A stretch of 64,000 bases of DNA from Albula goreensis. Lineage: Eukaryota > Chordata > Actinopteri > Albuliformes > Albulidae. The stretch spans positions 5,169,499-5,233,498 of the forward strand of contig CM040746.1 of NCBI GenBank assembly GCA_022829145.1, in the 5' to 3' direction. The position numbers were made by a program, and so were the translations under genes. Under the pieces are notes generated by a model that was not told where the DNA came from, ran no database searches, and worked only from the letters and a program-made list of their open reading frames with translations. Below are positions 29,961 to 43,257 of the stretch, piece after piece (position 1 is the first letter of the stretch; each line of letters starts with the position of its first letter).

Positions 29961-32900
29961 CAGCACAACATTTCAGTTCAGAAGAATATGAAATTCATGA
30001 AGATAATTGCAGCACCATTTACGATGGTGTAGCTTGTAAGTTCAGTTGATAGCCTGCTAACTGGTGTATTTCCCTGATTGCACAATTGCTAAGAACATAA
30101 GCTGACCCATTTAAGATATTTAAGTTGACAAAAGTATCTGAAATGGGTGTGTTAGCCTACCTAATATTTGTGCATACTTGACCATAGAAACCTGTTGATA
30201 ACTGCCTTACTACAAAGTTTTATCTCAAGCATGAGGCTGAGTATAGCAAACATTTGACCCTGGTCCAAAAGATAACACAAAACTCAAATCGCATAAAGTG
30301 TGTGTGGGCCATGGTACATTTTTAAATGGGAATATAGTCATGATGTTTTATTTTACATAACATCCACAGTCTTATCCAGGGGGAGTAACAAAGTGAATCT
30401 CATTGAGTGCTGTGATAACTACTACTGCAGTAAGTACAGACCCGGTTTTTACTGATCAATAGTGTGTCTGTAGCCCCATAGTGTGGGACCATACCTTGGC
30501 AATACTCGGAATAATAAAAAGCACATATTGAATGGCTACATTAATTGTATCACTTTTCAAAGAAAATTAATGCAGGAGATCCAGCTGAAATATTATATAT
30601 GTGCTATGAAATTTAGCAATGCAGTTTCCCTTGTTTGTTGAGGTACCTTTCTGTGTGGTATGTCATTCAGATAAATGTACATTCTTCTAAACCTGGCTAT
30701 AATCCCACCTGCTACTGACACATCGTCTACATTTTGTGGTCTATGAAACTGTAGCCACAGGCATTGTGAAAGTCGTTTGGGAAAACCAAGGGTGTTTTAT
30801 ACTAAATTTAAAAAAAAAAAAATCACATCAAACTTGAGTCTTTCTCTCCTTCTGGTATGCCCTTGGAATGGGCAAAATTTTATGATGGAGCTGTATAATG
30901 TACAGTTTAAAAAGTCAGAAGATGAGGCCTCTATAGACTTTTAACTTTCATGCAAATTACAGACGTTTCACAAGGAATGTAATTTCATTTCCCATTAGTT
31001 ACAAGTTTATTGTCATATACTGGATAACAATGCAAACATCATTCGTCTTCTGTTTTCATACAGTTATACTTTTGTTTAGTATAATGTTTAATAGGACATT
31101 TTAAGCAGTCTGCCAGAGTGTTTTCATATTTTCCATTATCTAATGAGTTAAAATATGTATTTGACAATATTTTGCAAGTAAAGTCAAAGGTATTTACATT
31201 ACGTGTTAGAAGTTCTGTGTCCATTTTGACAATCACTGAACAAATGTCCTGACAAATGTCCAAGACAATTTGGCCAAGGACAGCAAACACAAGTAGCAAC
31301 TAAGTACCCGTTGGTTTTGTTTTGTTTTCATTCTTTTCAAGTTTAAGTTTCAAGGTTGGTTTTCTTATTGAAGTCTCACATTTGACACCTGCTCAAAGAG
31401 ATGTTTTCTTCAGAGTGAAACAGAATCAGTTAACCTTTCTCACTGTTTCATTTCTTTGAAAGGGAATACACAACATGAGGCACACAATAGAGTGCTATTG
31501 GCATAGGGGTTATAGAGGTGGTGCGCTGTTGGTTTAAGCTCTGTCATTCATGCCTTTCCTCAACCGCAACACCCCCCTGGGCAATTTTTAAAAATCCCTC
31601 AGGTCAAGAACAGGTTTTTGTTTTTAACACAGACAGGCACAACAGCTTTGCACCTCCAGTGAAGAAAACAAAGACATAGGCAACAAATTTGTCTGTAAGC
31701 CATGGATGAGAAATTGGAAGATCCAGCAGTTAGTTGAGCCACAAGGTACACTGCTGAAGGGTCGTTCTGTGAAATTAAATCTGACAAGGAATGCACATAT
31801 TCAGCTGAATATTGAACATTGAGCCATCGCTTATTACTAAAGCTGTGGCGAGGTAATACTCTGGTTGATCAAAATAAAAAATATCTAAGAGCAATAATAA
31901 ATCATACTTCAAAAGTCTGAGCTTTGGAAGCTCAGCTGTAATCATATTGGAATGATGGCTCAAATTTTAAAAAAATTCCTCTCCTTATCTGACAGATCAC
32001 TGCACAGGCCCTATCTTCCCATACTTGTCTTTGAGTCAATGTACAGTTTTCCTCCAGCGCCTTCATCTGAATCAGACATTGATTATGAGGTGGCTGCGGG
32101 CCAAGCCGCATTTGGAAAGAGGAGTGCCTGTAGACTCACCTGTTGGCACGGCGGAGCCGTTTCTCTGGCTCATGCGAGACTGACTCAGAATGTGGTGAAC
32201 AAGAAATTTGGGGCCAAAGCTTCACTGTCTCCACTGCATGGGCCTCACAGTGGGAGCTGAGACCAAGGGGTTGTTCACCCACATTGCATATTATCTCTGC
32301 AATCTATGACATACTTTTCATGTGCTCTGTAGTTCAGTAGTGAGAGTTTTGAGGCCGATCCTGTTTCCCATATGCCCCACCCATAACTTTGCTGATAACA
32401 TAGTGGTGTATTCCAAGTTATTTCAGGCATTCATTAGCAAAGTTTTAGCACATCAGCATAGACAACCACCATATTGCTAGCGTATGTTAGCAAGTGAGTG
32501 TGTGAAGCGATAACATCTTTAACCAAACAGAACTGCCCTCAGAAATATGAAGACAACAATCAGATTGACACAGAAGCATGTTTTGCACTTTACCAGACAT
32601 GGAGCATCCACTGGTGAGACTATAGTGTGAATGTAAAACTACGTAGTGCACCTGTAGTTCAGAAAGCTGATTCAGAAAGCACCTGTTCAGTGTACTAAAA
32701 AAATGGACAAAATTTGACATGCTTTGTGAGATATCGTAGTAGAACCTGTCTGTCTTTTCTCTTTTGAGCTTACCGTATTCTCATGTCCTGTGCTGGCATG
32801 TCCAATTCATCCATCAAATAATTTGTAGATTAAAAATAAGACTATGGGATCAAAGAAGTGGGTTGTAAAGATCTGTTAGACTTATGGGTTTGGCTGAGGT

Positions 32901-33620
32901 TTGGATCTCAGTATAACGTGATTATTCTTGTTTGTGCTGCTCACAGCAGTTCTCACACAGCGCCTGCGATGAGGCAGGCTTTCGGTCACATGGAGAATGA
33001 CGAATATGGCAGAGGCACCCAGATATTAATTCATTCCCTCATGGCCGTGCCATTTTTTCTCCTTGTCCTGTGTTAAAAAAAAAAAAGTTATCAAACATGA
33101 CGTGTTTCACAATTGTTGTACATTGTAATGGAGATCATTACTTATGAAATATTGTGAAACAAATTCTTATAAATGTCCCAATTTCTTAAATTTTTATGAA
33201 CGGTACAGTCTTAGAGTAAGTTTTTACTTTTTTACTTCTATAAAGCATCTTCGTAGGCTCTTCATTGGGCCTACTTACAGGTTCTTCTTAGATACTGATA
33301 TCTTTAAAGGGTTCTTTTTTAACCCTCAGAATAAGGTAAAATCGGGAACCCTTGAACAAAACCCATATGAAAGGGACCCTTTATGTATTTCCCAAGCAGA
33401 AAAAACAAAGCAGCCTTAAGGAACCATTTTCCAAGACTGTAATTTGATAGAGTAAATGGCAAAGCATCATTGTGGTTAGAGGGAAGGGGTCCTTCAGTGT
33501 GTACTGGTGAAGTAAACAGCCAAATTAGACATAATCTGAACTCCAGCTCTCGTCTTTAAAAGGGCATCCACACACCTTTGCATTCTTACTGGCGCTTACA
33601 CATTTCTGAGAGTGGATTTG
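29961..33620. other. Intergenic, no gene seen
   Basis: Mostly AT-rich. A short patch at about 30358-30395 (atccacagtcttatccaggg) resembles the conserved head of the SINE found at 33.6 kb. Open frames of 60-100 codons here show no family motif. Confidence 0.5.
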
Positions 33621-33624
33621 GTGA

Positions 33625-33765
33625 CTTTACATTTACCTTTACATGTATTCATTTGGAAGATGCTTTTATCCAAAGCGACGTACAAGGACTGGAAACTCAG
33701 TCATCAAAAAGTCGAAAAATGCATCTTTCAATAATGCTACAGCAATTAACAGCTCCCTAACAATT
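33625..33765 (+). mobile_element. SINE-like element, conserved head
   Basis: The segment has a body familiar from interspersed repeats in teleost genomes: cattcatttggaagatgctt followed by ttatccaaagcgacgtacaa. The expected middle part is missing, and the element runs directly into a tandem array made of its tail. Confidence 0.65.
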
Positions 33766-34590
33766 ATACTGCACTGTAACCTCTGAGCTACAAGCCCAGC
33801 TCCCTAACCATTACACTACACTGTAACCTCTGAGCTACAAACCCAGCTCTCTAACCATTACACTACACTGTAACCTCTGAGCTACAAGCCCAGCTCCCTA
33901 ACCATTATACTACACTGTAACCTCTGAGCTACAAGCCCAGCTCCCTAACCATTACACTACACTGTAACCTCTGAGCTACAAGCCCAGCTCCCTAACCATT
34001 ATACTACACTGTAACCTCTGAGCTACAAGCCCAGCTCCCTAAACATTATACTACACTGTAACCTCTGGGCTACAAGTCCAGCTCCCTAACCATTATACTA
34101 CACTGTAACCTCTGAGCTACAAGCCCAGCTCCCTAACCATTATACTACACTGTAACCTCTGAGTTACAGGCCCAGCTCCCTAACCATTACACTACACTGT
34201 AACCTCTGAGCTACAAGCCCAGCTCCCTTACCATTACACTACACTGTAACCTCTGAGCTACAAGCCCAGCTCCCTAACCATTATACTACACTGTAACCTC
34301 TGAGCTACAAGCCCAGCTCCCTAACCATTATACTACACTGTAACCTCTGAGCTACAAGCCCAGCTCCCTAACCATTATACTACACTGTAGCCTCTGAGCT
34401 ACAAGCCCAGCTCCCTAACCATTATACTACACTGTAACCTCTGAGCTACAAGCCCAGCTCCCTAACCATTATACTACACTGTAACCTCTGAGCTACAAGC
34501 CCAGCTCCCTAACCATTATACTACACTGTAACCTCTGAGCTACAAGCCCAGCTCCCTAACCATTATACTGCACTGTAACCTCTCAACGGT
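33766..34590. repeat. 47-bp minisatellite derived from a SINE tail
   Basis: About seventeen units contain gtaacctctgagctacaagc followed by ccagctccctaaccattata and ctacact. The period of 47 was checked at 33781 and 33828. The unit matches the tRNA-related end usual for this SINE type (a stretch of the form acaagcccagctccctaacc), so the array looks like a tandem amplification of that tail. Confidence 0.9.
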
Positions 34591-36220
34591 TTATCAGATT
34601 GATTAGCCACAATACCGAAGGGTGTGGTGCTTCTGAGTTTTTATTCACTCATATGGTGAACTTTGGCCTCTTTGTTGGACTGCCACGCCACCAAACACCT
34701 GACCAGAAAACAAAAACTGAAAGAACAAGCTGATCGATCATTGAGGTCTTTGGCAAACAGTAGCGTTATTGCGGAAAGTGGTACTGTCATCCTACCCTCA
34801 GTCCCCACACGTAATTTACTTGTTGACCTTGTAGACTCCAGCAATCTCTGCTCCACCCTTTCCGCATTTCGTTTGACGTAGGCAGTTTATGAGTTTATAC
34901 ACTCACCCTGAACGATGCATCAGCAGAGATGACTGGCTGTGGGTTCACTGGGAGACCTCAGCCCCACATTTTGGCTATACCACATCCGAATGAGAACTTA
35001 GTCACACCCAGTCTGGAAAGTGCGGCCATTCCACAAATACATTTTCAGGCCGGTCAGCCGTAAGAAGGAGTCATGATCTTCATTTTATTATATTTCATTG
35101 TTAATTTTGCCATTGTTTTTACTACGCTTAATAGTTATAATATGTGTATTAAAATGTTCATTACAGTCTTTGATTGTGGTTGATATTGCTTTTTTATGTT
35201 ATGCTGCATTCCAGTGTGTGTTATATCGGGTGTTTTTCTGTGTGCCTCTTTGTTAGCCCTCATTTGCATTTTTTTGGGAAATCTGAGCCCCTCTTAGTGC
35301 TGCCACGGGCAGCAGCCCCTGTCGGCATGTGCTAGCACGTGTGGGAGCCACTTCTGGACCTGCAGCTTCTGAATCTGCCGCTGGGATCTTTGCCTCCCAG
35401 ACACTTCTTCAGTTTGAAGTTTTACCACCATCATTCAACTTTGTGAAAAGGAAGCGCGGTGCATCAAAGAAGCATGACAACCCGATAACATGGAATGACA
35501 GAGAGTCAGAAAAAATCTGATGACACCTAGAGAAGCAAAAATAAGCAGGTGGAAACTTGGACAGTGGTGTCAAATGAAACCTGGAAGGAAAAGAGCGTTA
35601 GGCACGGCGGTAGTGGTGTTTGCCACGGAGACCGTCCCCAGATTCGGCCAGCTGTCTGTCCATGCTGCTCTGACCTGCACTTCACCTAAACGTGGCTTTA
35701 TAGATGCTAAATGTTGGTTATCCCTGAACTCCCGTGCCCTGTCCAAACACACCCTCTGATTATGCCACATGATTTTGTTCCTGTTCCTTATAATTGATCT
35801 TGTTTGAAAATGTAAACTGCAGGTTTAACTTTGAAAATCGCTATTTGAAGTCCGTTAATGTTCAGCAGAGTGTGTCCTCAAGTAACTTATAATGTTTGAC
35901 ACTAAAGCGCAGCGCTGTGTCGGGCAGGGGTGTGTTCATGCGTGCCACCGCATGTTCGTCCTGTGACGGGTTTGTCATTATTAATACAACCTTGGGTTTG
36001 ACACAATGTCAGAATATTTGTTTTACTGAAATTAAATGTAGCCAAAGTTTTGGCGTCAAATAATGATTCTGCATGACCTGTGGATACATTTGAGTAATGT
36101 TATCTTTGTAGGGTACAAGGACATCTGGTGCTTTAAGTTATTCCCAGAACCTGTTGTTTTCCTCTGGTTCTATGAGGAAATATGACTGTGTTATAGCAAG
36201 AGCCCCTTAGCCCAGCTATG
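34591..36220. other. Intergenic, no gene recognised
   Basis: Open frames at about 34641-34881, 35329-35520 and 35520-35759 have fairly ordinary composition but no family motif or convincing splice sites. I do not call them genes. Confidence 0.45.
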
Positions 36221-36227
36221 TTCCTCA

Positions 36228-36872
36228 TTTACCTACAGTCTACAGAGCATCCAGCACTGCATCAAGCCCATTTACCTACAGTCTACAGAGTATCCAGCAC
36301 TGCATCAAGCCCATTTACCTACAGTCTACAGAGTATCCAGCGCTGCATCAAGCCCATTTACCTACAGTCTACAGAGTATCCAGCACTGCATCAAGCCCAT
36401 TTACCTACAGTCTACAGAGTATCCAGCACTGCATCAAGCCCATTTACCTACAGTCTACAGAGTATCCAGCACTGCATCAAGCCCATTTACCTACAGTCTA
36501 CAGAGTATCCAGCACTGCATCAAGCCCATTTATCTACAGTCTACAAAGTATCCAGCACTGCATCAAGCCCATTTACCTACAGTCTACAGAGTATCCAGCA
36601 CTGCATCAAGCCCATTTACCTACAGTCTACAGAGTATCCAGCACTGCATCAAGCCCATTTACGTACAGTCTACAGAGTATCCAGCACTGCATCAAGCCCA
36701 TTTACCTACAGTCTACAGAGTATCCAGCACTGCATCAAGCCCTTTTATCTACAGTCTACAGAGTATCCAGCACTGCATCAGGCCCATTTGCCTACAGTCT
36801 ACAGAGTATCCAGCACTGCATCAAGCCCTTTTATCTACAGTCTACAGAGTATCCAGCACTGCATCAAGCCCA
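36228..36872. repeat. 43-bp minisatellite, third array
   Basis: About fifteen units are identical or nearly identical to the 43-bp unit in the pdzd11 last intron, in the same orientation, about 24 kb away. Several units carry a shared variant (ccttttatctacag) near 36741-36835. Flanking sequence is unrelated to that of the other two arrays. Confidence 0.95.
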
Positions 36873-36899
36873 TAGCATCCAGCATTCCAGGGGTCTCTG

Positions 36900-38830
36900 C
36901 CTCTTCCACCTGTCCTAGCCAGCTGTGTGTCCAATCCTGCATTCATATTTTATTTTCTCTTTTAATTCACCTTTTTTCTTTTCATTGATCGATTTCTTTC
37001 TCTGCTTGAAAGTACTCAGTGTTGTTTGAACAGAAGTTCCCTTAGGCCATAGATAATCATACTGATTTGGCACTTTGGTAAAGACGCATAAAATTTTGCT
37101 GAATGTTATCTGAATGTTATCTGATCTCATGCCAGTGAGGGTAGCCAGTTTTTCCAGCAGTGGGGGACTCCAGTGGTCCCATACTGGAGCGTGGTGCATT
37201 TTTCTTACATATTTTAAGCGCACTCACATCAGCATTCTTTTACTCATAGGCGTAGAGAGAGTCATGGCCAAGTATCACTTAAGTTTATGCGGACATTTAT
37301 CTTCATCTCATGTTTAAGCGGGCACTTCCTGCAGAGAGGGCTGCTATCCACAGATCATGACTGGAGGAGTGTTACTCTGACACTAACCATATGTCAGATG
37401 GTCTTCTCTGTGACCATCTGAACTGAGGCCAGCACTGATATGGTACTCTGTACAAACATCAAGAACAGGACTTTCAGCAGCTGTGAGTGAGTGGATGTAG
37501 ATTCTGGAGGTAGACTCAGTGCACACCCTGTGCTGAATTGGTTGTTAGATTCATTTATATTTTGATTATAGAGTATCAAAATGTTTAGCTTGAAAAGTTC
37601 TGCAGGTGTTGCAGTTTGAATATTTCTATGGGTTTGCAAGCAATAAATACACAATATTAGGTCCATTTTGAAGTGCTCACCCTCCAATGTGCGAGCGCCT
37701 GGCTCTTGGTCCGTCGGAGACAGTCAACTTCGTCATGGTTATGTAAGACCAGAGATTAGTCTCAACTTGATCCAGCACCACTGAAGATTTCCCCCAGTCA
37801 TTCCTGAACATTCAGCATTGTGTTTCATGACACGCTTTCTCAGGCCAAATAGGAATGTAACCTTGCATTGTGTCTTTGAACTCTATACATCTGAAACTTG
37901 TGGTAGATGCACATTAATTTATGCAATCCTCTATTATTATTATTATTGTTATTGAAAAACACACATACATATGCGAATATACACACACATGTTCTCATTG
38001 CAAAGAAATTCTGTTTGACAGCATCCTTCTGCTCGTGGCTCACATGAACCTTTTCATCAAAGTCTGTTCATCATTAACCTACGGGTACTTGCCGCCAGCC
38101 TTCTTGCCCAAACTTGATTTCATCCATTTAATCCTTGGAATGATGGAAACTTTTATTTAAGCTTTATCTCTGATGGTTCAATGCAGTATCCGACCCAGCC
38201 CTTGTAAATATGTGTAAAACTGGTTACACACGGATGTTGAACAGCAAACAGCTGTTCTGCTCGAGCAGCTCTTGAATTGTTTAATAAAGAAAATAACATT
38301 CATAATAGAAATGATGGCTGTGTTGCCTTCTGTCTCCCAGGTAACTGAAGAGTAGTTTAGGGGGTTGGGATTTTGGCTTGCAGCTCCCTGGGTGCGGGCT
38401 CCAACACTGCCTCAGGGAGCCCTAGACTGGACAGAGCCCCAAAAACTTTCATCAGTGCCATCAACTGACTGTTTCCCAGGATACCTTGCATAATGGAATG
38501 CATGTTCTTAAAAATGTAAACTGTTCAAGTCCTTAACTTCAGGAAGAACAGCTGAATGTTTACACACATTTGCAGTGTAGCACAATGCTAAAGGAGTTCA
38601 GGTCAACGCCATACTGTCCTTGAGCCAGGAACTGCAGCTATACTTGCTTCTGTAAATATGTAGTAGTGTAAATGCCTAGTGCGTAACAACGCACACAGCG
38701 TCAGTCACTCTGGGAAACGGCATATGCTAAATGCCTAAAATGGGGACATAAGGTGATGTCACTTATAGTTGTATATTCTTTGCGAGGGGGTGTGGGAAAT
38801 GCTGGCTGTGCACTCCACTGGTCCTGCCAG
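36900..38830. other. Intergenic, no gene seen
   Basis: No exon or RNA gene was recognised. There is a short (ATT)n at about 37930-37950. Small open frames lack motifs. Confidence 0.5.
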
Positions 38831-38837
38831 CGTAGGG

Positions 38838-38960
38838 GGAAAGGGGTGGGGGGCTGGAGGTAGCACAGAGGGAAGGGGGTAGGGCTGGAGGTAGCACAGA
38901 GGGAAGGGGGTAGGGCTGGAGGTAGCACAGAGGGAAGGGGGTAGGGCTGGAGGTATCGGG
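38838..38960. repeat. 31-bp purine-rich minisatellite
   Basis: About four units of agggctggaggtagcacaga plus gggaagggggt; the period of 31 was checked at 38881 and 38912. A (CT)n tract follows at about 39027-39058. Confidence 0.88.
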
Positions 38961-39098
38961 GAGCTGCCCCAGCCTGCCTGAATTAACCTAACCAGGACTG
39001 CATTCCTGCAGGACCTAACCCCGCTTCTCTCTCTCTCTCTCTCTTTCTCCCTCTCTCTAATGCACATTCTTTATTTTACCTGTGTTTAACCAGGTTAG

Positions 39099-39515
39099 CA
39101 GGTTATTATAGTTTCAGGTTTTTCCATCTTGTTTTAGTTTCAGTTAGTTTTGTGATGAATTCTAGTTTCTGTTTCAATTTATGTACTCTTAGTTTTTATT
39201 TTCATTTATATATTTGGGAAAAATGGCTAATTCTGTGTAATGTTTGTAGTTGATCTATGTATGGTAAATAGGACAGGTAACAGAAGCTTTTTCTGATTTG
39301 CATAAAAAAGATCAACAAAGATTTTATTCAAAACTTTAGGAACTTTATTCCTCTTAGGAATAGCACTGGAAAACTATCCTTTGCATAAGTAAAGAAAACA
39401 ATTATGCAAAACCCAGAAAAGCAGAAACAGAGTTCAGTAAGTAGCACTTACAAAAGCAATATATAACATAACAAATGTAGCCATTTTTCCCATGGAATGT
39501 GACAATAGATCAGTA

Positions 39516-39577
<62 letters not shown>

Positions 39578-42010
39578 ACGTGTGAGAGAGACAGAGAGTG
39601 TGAGTGTGTGTGCGATAGTAGTTACTGTGTATTCATGGCTTCACTCATTGATTTTGAGAAACGCTCTTTGTTCCAGTGATATTGTGGCCCTATTTCTTAA
39701 CCCTGATGATAAGTGCCCACACAATGAAATATTTGTTCCACAAATGCTTGTGAAGCAGGTGCCCACAAGGGCCACGGGGCTAACTGAGGACACAGAGCCT
39801 CTCTTGCTCTCCAGAACTGGATTGGTGACTCTCCTTGCACTCCCATCTTGATCTCCTCCAGGTATTTCTTCAGTTGACAAGTTGCACTTTCGTCCCTGAT
39901 TGTGTCTTGTGCCGAAACCAGATTACACTCCAGACAGGATGCGAGGAATCTAAATCGCTGTGGCTCACTGCTGGAGGATTTGGATATCACCTTGATCTGC
40001 GGCCATGCTTTCTCTGTCATGACCATCAGCGGAGCTTGAATGACTTTGCTGTGCTTTTCAGTGGTGCCATCCCCTGAGACAGTAGAACAACAGCAACCGA
40101 GGGATCCAGCAAACATGCCACTACTGCTGTAGGGTCAAACCCTGACGACTGTTGGTTTAGGATGAAGGCAAATCTGCCATGGAAAGATTTCAGCGTAGTG
40201 TGTGTCAGTTTCTTTGGCCCACATACCTGCAGATGAGCTTCAAGGTGCAGCAGGGATTGGCACAACCTCTGACAGAGACCGGCTGTCAGTCTGAAGCTGT
40301 GTGGACTACAAAGTGCTCAAGGAGCTCATTATCTGCTTCAACCAGTCACTGAACCATTGAGCAGAGTGTCTTTGCTCAGCCCCTCCAGAACCTCACTTAG
40401 CTCTTGTTTTATTTCAAGCAGCCTTGACATCATGTTGTAAGTGCTGTTCCATCGAGTCGGGCAGTCTCTTACAAGTGTTTTGCCACACCTTGAGGTCAAT
40501 TGTTCATTGGCCACTGAAGACTGCATGGCAGACAGCATGAACTAGCCCTCTGGCCTTTGTGAAGACCAAATCCACATTCGGTTGCTTCAGGTACCCTTCA
40601 GGGTCATTTGCTGTGTGTGGGCCTGGCATGCCATCCACTGGGAGATGCCATCATCTCCGTTCATCAAAAGACCATCCAATTCCTCTTGACCTGATAAAAA
40701 GACAACAACACAGAGATTAAAGACAGAGTATTAGGCTCCATCTAAATGCACTGGCAACTGCCTGCTTTTAACATTCTGACGCTACGTTCTAATTCCCCAG
40801 GCCATACACTGAGATTTTGTGGGAATATGGCAGGCATGTCATTTTCATAAAATATATCAGAAGAGATAAGTAATTACTTCTAATATATTGTATGAAAATG
40901 GCACACCTGCAGAATTCCTAAGAAACCTCCATGGAAATCTTTGCGGATTTTACTTTGAAATATGAAAATGTTGAAATACAGGGCAAAAGACAGGCTCGTG
41001 TCTTTATTGCTATAACATATTTCTTCTAATATATTGTATGAAAATGATGCCATGATGGCCTCGTAATTATCGACTTGATGCATTCTAACATCTGGCTGCA
41101 ATGCAGTTCTAAATACCACATTAACGTTAACCTGTAGCTAGGTTACCATGCAGCCTTGAGCTAATCAGAGACAAGGCATGGTGCGCCCTTGGAGGGTGGT
41201 CGAAAAAGGCTGAGATGACCAGCAAGGACGCTGTCAGCCCACGCTTGCTCCACCCAACCACACATATCGTCATCTTTCTGACATCTAGAATCTTTGCCAG
41301 TTTCATTTTCCCCTCATTCATTTTTGATGAGATAAGCCCATTCACCCTGGCAGTGTTTGGAATTTGAGTTCCGGAGTGTTTGTGAAGTTGCGAAATGCCA
41401 GCTACTCACATAGTCTGGTGGAGAGCCCTGTCAGAATAAACATGTCTACCAGGGCATCCTTGAATTTGAGGTATGCAGGGCAGCTGGTGGGCCAGGTTTT
41501 GACTGGTTTGAAATAGCTAGTTAAAGTTTGAGGTCCAGCCTGCCTCTGTGACGTGTCCATGCTGTATGTTTCAGAGCTGCATGGTCTGCGGTCTGACATT
41601 GCTGGCGTTCTTGCTGTGTAATATTTCTTGGTAAACTTTCCTATGTTTTGAGTAAAGGTGGACTTTGGGGTTTGTTGAGTTTTTCCCTTTTGTCAGCAGG
41701 CTACAAACTTGAGATTCTTTTACTACAAGACACTTAGATTTGTCAGATACTGCTATATACTCAAAACGATCCCACATTTTGCTGGCATGCTTGCCAACAT
41801 GCCTACACGTTTTCATATCTGCGACTGCGAGAGCACTGTGCAGTCATGTTGAAGGATTGTTCCCTAGTCACAGCTTGTAGTAGGCAAAATCGACGTTCTT
41901 GTGAACCAAACTAAACAAAAAGTATTCATAATCGATTCATTTTGATTTTTATTTTAGTTAGTTTTGCAACTGTGCATTTTCATTTTAACTTAGTTTCAGT
42001 TTTTTCTGCA
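39099..42010 (-). pseudogene. Decayed hAT-superfamily transposon (BED finger plus hAT transposase)
   Basis: Minus-strand fragments run in the expected order. They are: a BED-type zinc finger (41816-41571, SKMWDRFEYIAVSDKS and NPKVHLYSKHRKVYQEI, with the expected Cys pattern damaged); a linker (41599-41402, PAYLKFKDALVDMFILTGLS); an RNase H-like start (41345-41127, WSKRGLTASLLVISAFF); a core motif CPTRWNSTYNMMSRLLEIK (within 40538-40338); and the C-terminal hATC dimerisation region (40116-39640, KYLEEIKMGV, ASQAFVEQIF, SLEQRAFLKI). The fragments lie in several frames with stops, so it cannot make transposase. T-rich subterminal repeats (ttttagtttcagttagtttt types) flank it at 39130-39180 and 41940-42040. 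A possible terminus caggttattatagtttcagg lies at 39099; the opposite end is unclear. Confidence 0.85.
39518..39576. repeat. (GT)n microsatellite inside the hAT relic
   Basis: An uninterrupted GT run of about 58 bases lies just beyond the hATC-coding end of the decayed transposon. Confidence 0.93.
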
Positions 42011-42174
42011 AATTCAGTTTTATTTTAATTTCAAATTATGAATTTGAGTTTGGCACGGACACCAGGGTCAAAAACGCTGCTGTTTTGGACAGTGGGATGG
42101 GGGCTTTTTAATGACCACAGTGAGTCTTTAGCTGGAAGTCCCACCAGAAGTACCTAAGTTCTCACTGATGTCAG

Positions 42175-42406
42175 TCATTCCTGTGGAGTGGGACACATTT
42201 TTCCTATGTTCCTAATTTTAGATGCAGGATGGTTTGTCTTGCCACTGCACAGGTTCTCTGTGAGTCCGTAATACTGTGGTTTAATGGCCGCATATCTGTC
42301 TGTTTGTGGGGCAGTGAGCTCTTCCTCCAGCATCACTGCAAACCTTTCCTCATCTGTCATGTGTGAAAGTGGAGGAGGATAGTGTTCTTTGTTTTTAAAA
42401 ATGACC
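42175..42406 (-). other. Unrecognised exon-like open stretch next to the hAT relic
   Basis: On the minus strand a possible acceptor (CTGCCAG) at 42407 opens a frame running to a TGA at 42177-42175. The translation has natural-looking composition: YPPPLSHMTDEERFAVMLEE, then APQTDRYAAIKPQYYGL. I do not recognise the family. It could be a last exon of an unidentified minus-strand gene, a relic of a lost gene or transposon protein, or chance. No convincing partner exon was found upstream. Confidence 0.3.
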
Positions 42407-43190
42407 CTGGCAGTATTTATTATAGTGAAACAGAAAGTGGAACTCATGGTCTTTCTGATTTCACAGAGATCATACAGGTTATTTTCTGTGGTTTGTTGTG
42501 TTGTGGTAGGTTTTTTGTGCTTGTACTGGCCCTTTTCAATGGCCAAGCTGTGTTCACTGGGGCTGTATTTGGATGTAATCTGCCCCCCCCCCTTTGTATT
42601 TTTGACAATAGCCAGGTATTCTGCAGAGGTATATTTGATGTCTGTCTTTTGTTTTCATGGTTATATCACAGTGGTCCAGAGTTTTTGTGTGACTCAGTCA
42701 TACAGTTGTTGAGTTGTTGAGGTGTTTGATAATTTAGTTTCTCAGATTGTAAGTGTTGTTTAGGTGTTTGATAATGTGGTTCACTCTTATTGGAAGTGTT
42801 GTTGAGCGCTGTCCTGAAGCTGACTGATGGTGGTTTTGCTGTGTTCAGCGAGCTTCAGGATCAGCTGAATGAGGGGACTGCTCCGGCCTGCTCTAGTGAA
42901 CCACAGTCACAATTTGTGGTGGCCATGAGTGGGACCAGAATTTTAATGTTTGTTTAATTTTTACCGAATTTCAACATGCAGAGATTCTCGGGGGTGTTTT
43001 TCCATTTTGTGCAATCCTGGGTTATTATGGAACACCACACTTTGTTGCCATTACATGTTTATACAGTGATTCAACCTGAACTTTAATAGGTGGGGTTAAA
43101 GAGCTGAATGTCACTCTTATGGAGTAAATGGTTCTGTGTGCTGATTTCTCCCTCTCCGTCCCTTTGCTGCCAGTGTAAACCTCCTCAGTG

Positions 43191-43257
43191 TGCTGATAGG
43201 TACACCCAGGTAGGTGTAATGAGTTGAATGCTCAAGGGTGTAACTGCCTAAAGTAAA
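43191..43257 (-). mobile_element. Fragment of a LINE reverse transcriptase
   Basis: A minus-strand frame includes FTLGSYTLEHSTHYTYLGVP, which resembles the region after the catalytic core of fish non-LTR retrotransposon reverse transcriptases (the TYLG motif). Only about 25-30 residues are recognisable, so this is a short relic in the gdpd2 upstream region. Confidence 0.55.

Noticed and set aside
35329..35759. Two adjoining + frames with ordinary composition
   Set aside because: No family motif, no credible splice sites, and part is also open on the other strand; not enough to call a gene.
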